A stretch of 64,000 nt of DNA from NCBI RefSeq assembly GCF_026967935.1, contig NZ_JAPVBL010000001.1:661982-725981 (forward strand), read 5' to 3'. Under the pieces are notes generated by a model. That model was not told where the DNA came from. It saw only the letters and a program-made list of their open reading frames with translations, and ran no database searches. The number at the start of each line of letters is the position of its first letter. Positions within the stretch are counted from its first letter, which is position 1. This document shows, piece after piece, positions 60,404 to 64,000 of this stretch. The translations under genes and the position numbers were made by a program. This DNA comes from Modestobacter sp. VKM Ac-2982. GTDB lineage: Bacteria > Actinomycetota > Actinomycetes > Mycobacteriales > Geodermatophilaceae.

Positions 60404-61176
60404 GAGCCGCGGGGGAGGCGGAGGGAGTAGCCGACGCCGCGCAGCGTGTGCAGCAGTCGAGGTTCGGTGGTGTCGATCTTGCGGCGGAGGTAGGAGATGT
60501 AGGACTCCACGACGTTGGCCTCGCCGTTGAAGTCGTAGTTCCACACGTGGTCCAGGATCTGCGCCTTCGACAGCACCCGGCCGGCGTTGGTCATCAGGTA
60601 GCGGAGCAGCTTGAACTCCGTCGGCGACAGGCTGACCAGCTTGCCGGCCTTGAGGACCTCGTGCGACTCCTCGTCGAGCTCGATGTCGGCGAAGGTCAGC
60701 CGCGGGGCCTCGGCGGCCTGCTGCACGCTCTGGGTGCGGCGCAGCACCGCCCGGATCCGGGCGAGGACCTCGTCGAGGCTGAACGGCTTGGTGACGTAGT
60801 CGTCCCCGCCCAGGGTCAGGCCGGTCACCTTGTCCTCGGCGGCGTCCCGGGCGGTCAGGAAGAGCACCGGGGTGTTGCTCCCGTTCTGACGCAGCCGCCG
60901 GACGACGCCGAAGCCGTCCAGTCCGGGCATCATCACGTCCAGCACCAGCAGGTCCGGCTGGAACTGGTCGGCGATCGACAGGGCCTGCTGCCCGTCCGGG
61001 GCGGTGGCGACCTCGAAGCCGGCGTACCGGAGGCTGGCCGACAGCAGCTCACGGATGTTCGGCTCGTCGTCGACGACGAGGAGCCGGGCCTCGGGCCGCC
61101 GGGCGCCGGGCGCGGGTGAGCCGGAGCTCATGGTGGACACGTCCCCTCCCGATGGACCCTGCGGCGACGTCGTCAT
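60400..61176 (-). CDS. OmpR-family response regulator (second TrcR-like pair)
   Basis: A 258-residue regulator: a Ser/Pro/Gly leader, then receiver with VVDDEPNIRELL, LVLDVMMPGLDG and KPFSLDEV, and winged helix with SPTEFKLLRYLMTNAGRV and VVESYISYLRRKID. Close paralogue of the regulator at 25899. ATG 61176 is chosen by resemblance to the MTTTSP start of the paralogue; an ATG at 61131 behind GGGAGGGG is also possible. Its kinase is translationally coupled downstream. Confidence 0.92.
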   Translation of the reverse strand: MTTSPQGPSGGDVSTMSSGSPAPGARRPEARLLVVDDEPNIRELLSASLRYAGFEVATAPDGQQALSIADQFQPDLLVLDVMMPGLDGFGVVRRLRQNGSNTPVLFLTARDAAEDKVTGLTLGGDDYVTKPFSLDEVLARIRAVLRRTQSVQQAAEAPRLTFADIELDEESHEVLKAGKLVSLSPTEFKLLRYLMTNAGRVLSKAQILDHVWNYDFNGEANVVESYISYLRRKIDTTEPRLLHTLRGVGYSLRLPRGS

Positions 61177-61267
61177 CGCTCCAGGGTCCCGCTGGCGGCT
61201 GCGGCTGTCCTGGACGGTACCTGTGAGGAGCCTGGGGATCAGGCCGCGGGGACCGTCGCCCAGGCGG

Positions 61268-62092
61268 TCAACCGGCCGGGGACATCGCGCGGCCGGCGCG
61301 CCAGTACCCGATGGCGTGGTGCTGGCCCCGGCGGAGCCCCCAGCGGCCCCGCAGGTCGGCGCGCACGGCGCGGACGACGGCCGACTCGGCGCCCACCCAG
61401 GCGAACAGGTCCTCACCGGGCGGGCGGAACAGGGCGGCCACCGCGTCGACCAGCAGGGTGCTGCTCCCCGGCGCCACGCCGGCCCGGTGCAGCCAGCGCA
61501 CCTCGACGCCGGCCGGCGCGGTCAGCGGCTGTTCCTCCTGGGGGCCGGCCACCTCGAGCAGGGCCACCCCACGGGTGTCGGGGTCGGCCGCCGCCAGGAT
61601 CCGGCTGATCGCCGGGAGCGCGGTCTCGTCGCCGGCCAGCAGCAGCCAGCCGGCAGGAGAGGCGCCCAGGGGAGCGGCGCTGGCCAGGCCCAGCACGGCA
61701 CCGGGCGCGGCGGCCGCGGCCCAGGAGGCGGCCGGGCCGTCGCCGTGCAGGACGAAGTCGACGTCGACCTCGCCGGCGTCCGGGTCCTGCCGACGCGCGG
61801 TGTAGCTCCGCAGGGCGACGCCGTGGCTGCCCTGGGGCCAGACGATGCGGCCGTCCCGCGCCACCTCCGGCCACCGCGGGGAGCGGTCCTCGGCGCGGGG
61901 GACGAGCAGGGACATCGTGGGCCCGCACGCGGCGACCACGGTGGCGGGCGCGGTGAGGGTCACCCGGCGGACCGCGGGCGTCACGTGACGCACGGACGTC
62001 ACGGTGAGCACGTCGACCGGGCGGACGGCGGGATCGGCTGCCCCGGCGCCTGGTGCGGCTGCCGTGGGGGCGGGTTCCTCGGTCGGTGGCAC
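61268..62092 (-). CDS. Siderophore-interacting protein (FAD/NAD ferric-siderophore reductase)
   Basis: A 274-residue protein of the ViuB/SIP family that reduces ferric siderophores in the cytosol. FAD-binding segment with VALRSYTARRQD (family R-x-Y-T), DVDFVLHGDGPAASWA, a GDETALPAISRIL loop of the NAD domain, and YWRAGRA near the C-terminus. GTG start set by a TAGGGT -10 box 8 nt upstream; the upstream frame is Pro-rich and non-conserved. The electron donor in this branch may be NADPH or ferredoxin. Confidence 0.88.
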   Translation of the reverse strand: MPPTEEPAPTAAAPGAGAADPAVRPVDVLTVTSVRHVTPAVRRVTLTAPATVVAACGPTMSLLVPRAEDRSPRWPEVARDGRIVWPQGSHGVALRSYTARRQDPDAGEVDVDFVLHGDGPAASWAAAAAPGAVLGLASAAPLGASPAGWLLLAGDETALPAISRILAAADPDTRGVALLEVAGPQEEQPLTAPAGVEVRWLHRAGVAPGSSTLLVDAVAALFRPPGEDLFAWVGAESAVVRAVRADLRGRWGLRRGQHHAIGYWRAGRAMSPAG

Positions 62093-62100
62093 GAGGGACG

Positions 62101-62106
62101 ACCCTA
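62101..62106 (-). promoter_or_regulatory. -10 box of leaderless promoter for the siderophore-interacting protein gene
   Basis: Minus-strand TAGGGT, 8 nt, GTG at 62092. The about 300-nt region to 62408 holds no gene; it carries a TACGTGA element near 62242 that may be a promoter for the DUF2945 gene. Confidence 0.4.
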
Positions 62107-62408
62107 GCGGGGCCGACCCGGCCGGCCCCGGGGGAATGGGGCCAGCCGAGCCGGCGATCGTGGACGAGGACCTCACCCAACGTGACCAGTTCATCGCACT
62201 GATCAGGGAAGACGCTGTGTGCGTCCCGTCGAGTCAGCACGCTACGTGACGATCTCGCCGTCGTCACCACCGTCCCCCCGGACACCCCCCGAACGGGTGA
62301 CCGCCGTCGGGTGGCAGCCGGTCGCCCGGCGTGCACCGTCGCCCGATGTGTGCGCGGCTGCCGCCACGGGCAGGCACAGCGGACCGATGGTGCGAGAGGG
62401 AGGCCGGG

Positions 62409-62618
62409 ATGGCGGAGGAGTTCTCGAAGGGCGACCACGTGAGCTGGAAGAGCCACGGCGGCACGGCCGAGGGCACGGTGCAGCGGGAGATCACCGAGGA
62501 CACGGAGGCTGCCGGGCGCACCGTGCGCGCCAGCCCGGACGACCCGCAGTACGAGGTGGAGAGCGAGAAGAGCGGGGGCACCGCCGTGCACAAGCCCAGC
62601 GCACTGGAGAAGGACTGA
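62409..62618 (+). CDS. DUF2945 (HVA1/TUDOR-like) small protein
   Basis: A 69-residue protein: FSKGDHVSWKSHGGTAEGTVQREIT and DPQYEVESEKSGGTAVHKPSAL are hallmarks of DUF2945 (hypervirulence-associated TUDOR-like) proteins. GGGAGG 7 nt before the ATG. Often seen with stress-related genes; molecular function unknown. Followed 34 nt later by the DUF2795 gene in the same direction. Confidence 0.85.
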   Translation: MAEEFSKGDHVSWKSHGGTAEGTVQREITEDTEAAGRTVRASPDDPQYEVESEKSGGTAVHKPSALEKD

Positions 62619-62652
62619 GCGGCGCGGCGACGCCCGCACGGAGGAGGACATC

Positions 62653-63078
62653 GTGAGCGAGACCGACGGCGGCTTCACTGGGAGCCGGAGCACCAAGCAC
62701 AACCCGCGCCTGGACGAGGAGCTCGAGCACGAGGTGCAGGGGATGATGAAGGCCGAGCGGGCCACCCGCTCCGAGGAGTGGCGCGAGGTGGAGCCGGTCG
62801 GCGAGGACCAGCCCGACATCGACGCCGACCCGGCCGGCACCTTGGTCGGCGGGGTCCCGGTGGGCATGGACGCCGACGCCGTCGTGGCCCGGGCCGAGCT
62901 GGCCCGCTGGCTGGACCGCGCGGACTTCCCCAGTACCGGCCCGGAGCTGGTCGAGGCCGCCCGGGACCACCGGGCCCCGGACGTGGTGGCCAGCGAGCTG
63001 TCCCGACTGCCCGACGGGCAGGTCTACGAGCGGATCGGGGACGTCGTCCGGGCGCTGGGCTACCCGACGGAGACCTGA
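62653..63078 (+). CDS. DUF2795-domain protein
   Basis: A 141-residue protein: acidic and charged N-terminus (LDEELEHEVQGMMKAERATRSEEW) and a C-terminal DUF2795 domain (ARWLDRADFPSTGPELVEAARDHRAPDVVASELSRL, YERIGDVVRALG). GTG start preceded by GGAGGA. Likely co-transcribed with the DUF2945 gene. Function unknown. Followed by a terminator. Confidence 0.85.
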   Translation: MSETDGGFTGSRSTKHNPRLDEELEHEVQGMMKAERATRSEEWREVEPVGEDQPDIDADPAGTLVGGVPVGMDADAVVARAELARWLDRADFPSTGPELVEAARDHRAPDVVASELSRLPDGQVYERIGDVVRALGYPTET

Positions 63079-63093
63079 GCACCGACCTGACCA

Positions 63094-63131
63094 GCGACCG
63101 GCGCCGTCCCCTCGGGGGCGGCGCCGGTCGC
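63094..63131. terminator. Terminator between DUF2795 and the repeat protein
   Basis: An 18-bp GC-rich stem (one G-U pair) between two convergent genes. Confidence 0.8.
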
Positions 63132-63136
63132 TGCGT

Positions 63137-64000
63137 TCAGGAGGAGGAGCTCTCCGCCTCGGCCTCTTCCTCGGCGATCTCCTCGGCACCGCGGCGCCGG
63201 AACAGCCGCGAGCCCGGGAAGCCCTTCACCACCTGTCGCATGTCCTGCACGGTCTCCACCAGGGTGTGCAGGTCCGGTGCAACGTCGCTCAGGGTCAGCA
63301 GCACCGGCAGGACGTCCTCGTCGAGGTGCACGACCAGGTCGGGGAGCCGGTCGACGAGGGTGATGATCGCGGTGACCTCGTCGGTGTGCAGCTCTTCGGC
63401 GAACCGGGTCAGCGACGGGGCCAGCGCGGTCAACGCCGGGCGGTAGTCGTCCAGCAGCGGGGAGATCGCGGCGAGCAGCGCCTCGGCGCGGGCCAGCGTG
63501 CCGTCGGCGGCGCCGGCCGTGCCGCCGACCGCCTCGAGGAGCGCCTCGGCGGCGTCGGTCGACCGGCCGATCCGGGCGACGGACTGGTCCGCCGCGTCGT
63601 TGGTGACGCCGATCCGGGCCACGGACCGGTCGGCGGCGTCGTTGGTGACGCCGATCCGGGCGACGGCGGCATCGGCAGCGTCGTTCGTGACGCCGATCCT
63701 GCCCACCGCAGCGTCAGCAGCGTCGTTGGTGACCCCGATCCTGCCCACCGCAGCGTCAGCAGCGTCGTTGGTGACGCCGATCCGGGCGACGGCGGCGTCG
63801 GCGGCGTCGTTGGTGACGCCGATCCGGCCCACCGCAGCGTCAGCGGCGTCGTTGGTGACGCCGATCCGGCCCACCGCAGCGTCAGCGGCGTCGTTGGTGA
63901 CGCCGATCCGGGCGACGGCGGCGTCGGCCGCGTCGTTGGTGACGCCGATTCTGCCCACCGCAGCGTCAGCAGCGTCGTTGGTGACCCCGATCCTGCCCAC
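63137..64000 (-). CDS. Repeat-rich helical protein, 5'-truncated by window edge
   Basis: Open to the right edge, so the N-terminus is missing. The visible 287 residues comprise about 10 copies of a 14-residue repeat RIGVTNDAADAAV(G/A) (two heptads, amphipathic, probably coiled-coil), then diverged repeats, and a C-terminal helical domain of about 100 residues (LDDYRPALTALAPSL, DEDVLPVLLTLSDVAPDLHTLVETVQDM) ending in an acidic and Ser-rich tail (EEIAEEEAEAESSSS). The C-terminal part resembles small actinobacterial proteins often misannotated as RuBisCO large subunit. Function unknown. Confidence 0.75.
   Translation of the reverse strand: MGRIGVTNDAADAAVGRIGVTNDAADAAVARIGVTNDAADAAVGRIGVTNDAADAAVGRIGVTNDAADAAVARIGVTNDAADAAVGRIGVTNDAADAAVGRIGVTNDAADAAVARIGVTNDAADRSVARIGVTNDAADQSVARIGRSTDAAEALLEAVGGTAGAADGTLARAEALLAAISPLLDDYRPALTALAPSLTRFAEELHTDEVTAIITLVDRLPDLVVHLDEDVLPVLLTLSDVAPDLHTLVETVQDMRQVVKGFPGSRLFRRRGAEEIAEEEAEAESSSS
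63595..64000 (-). repeat. 42-bp tandem repeat with 126-bp higher-order period
   Basis: At least 9.7 copies of a 42-bp unit (plus-strand start CGTCGTTGGTGACGCC), in exact 42-bp register from 63595 to the edge (the tenth copy starts at 63973). Codon variants for the first residue alternate Ala, Gly, Gly in order, giving a 126-bp super-repeat. In frame with the enclosing gene. Confidence 0.9.

Noticed and set aside
63595..64000. CRISPR array
   Set aside because: The repeats are contiguous without spacers and in frame with a coding sequence, so it is a protein-coding minisatellite.

Overview
The window is very GC-rich (mostly GC-ending codons, GTG starts very common) and comes from a high-GC actinobacterium. 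Several features point that way: a mycothiol-type formaldehyde dehydrogenase, a DUF3073 protein, a purF-purM pair, many leaderless genes with a TANNNT box 6-8 nt before the start codon, tRNAs without an encoded CCA, and OmpR/HisKA pairs of TrcRS/TcrXY type. The gene content fits a Geodermatophilaceae-like soil or rock actinobacterium (Blastococcus, Modestobacter, Geodermatophilus). That placement is inference from gene content, not a database result.

Layout. 1-9 kb: the end of an S-(hydroxymethyl)mycothiol dehydrogenase gene with a coupled metallo-beta-lactamase-fold hydrolase, then purF-purM, DUF3073, a leucine/valine-type amino-acid dehydrogenase, and a three-gene sugar ABC importer. 9-15 kb: a secreted M23 peptidase, a lipoprotein, an MBL-fold hydrolase, a GMC oxidoreductase that resembles MftG of the mycofactocin system, and two tandem paralogous proteins of unknown function. 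15-21.6 kb: a 4-hydroxybenzoate/protocatechuate module. pobA and an IclR regulator run leftward and pcaH-G-B-D-C rightward from a shared palindrome-rich control region. It converts 4-hydroxybenzoate to 3-oxoadipate; the final thiolase steps are not in the window. 21.6-32.7 kb: envelope and signalling genes, including a glycosyltransferase-like protein, a two-component system, tRNA-Glu/Asp/Phe, several lipoproteins, GtrA, a Rieske-DUF2231 protein, a lipoprotein gene broken by two frameshifts, and an oxidoreductase/TetR pair with a double operator.

32.7-34.4 kb looks like a small decayed integration at tRNA-Lys: the 3' part of the tRNA is repeated (32 of 35 bases) about 1.6 kb downstream, and the interval has lower GC, one orphan gene with unusual codons, and little else. 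34.5-49 kb: a beta-propeller protein, two loci that share an unrecognised membrane anchor with an STARYE motif, a PolA-like exonuclease/polymerase, hemerythrin, enoyl-CoA hydratase, YihY, acyl-CoA dehydrogenase, a zinc dehydrogenase, a guanidine-III riboswitch with an SMR (Gdx/SugE) exporter, and a MarR-DHA2 exporter pair.

49-64 kb: HrpA helicase, small regulators, cysD and cysN separated by an opposite-strand membrane-protein gene, a coupled MFS transporter, a thioesterase, a second TrcRS-like two-component system, a siderophore-interacting protein, DUF2945 and DUF2795 proteins, and at the right edge a partial gene whose N-terminal half is a 42-bp (14-residue) tandem repeat with a 126-bp higher-order period.
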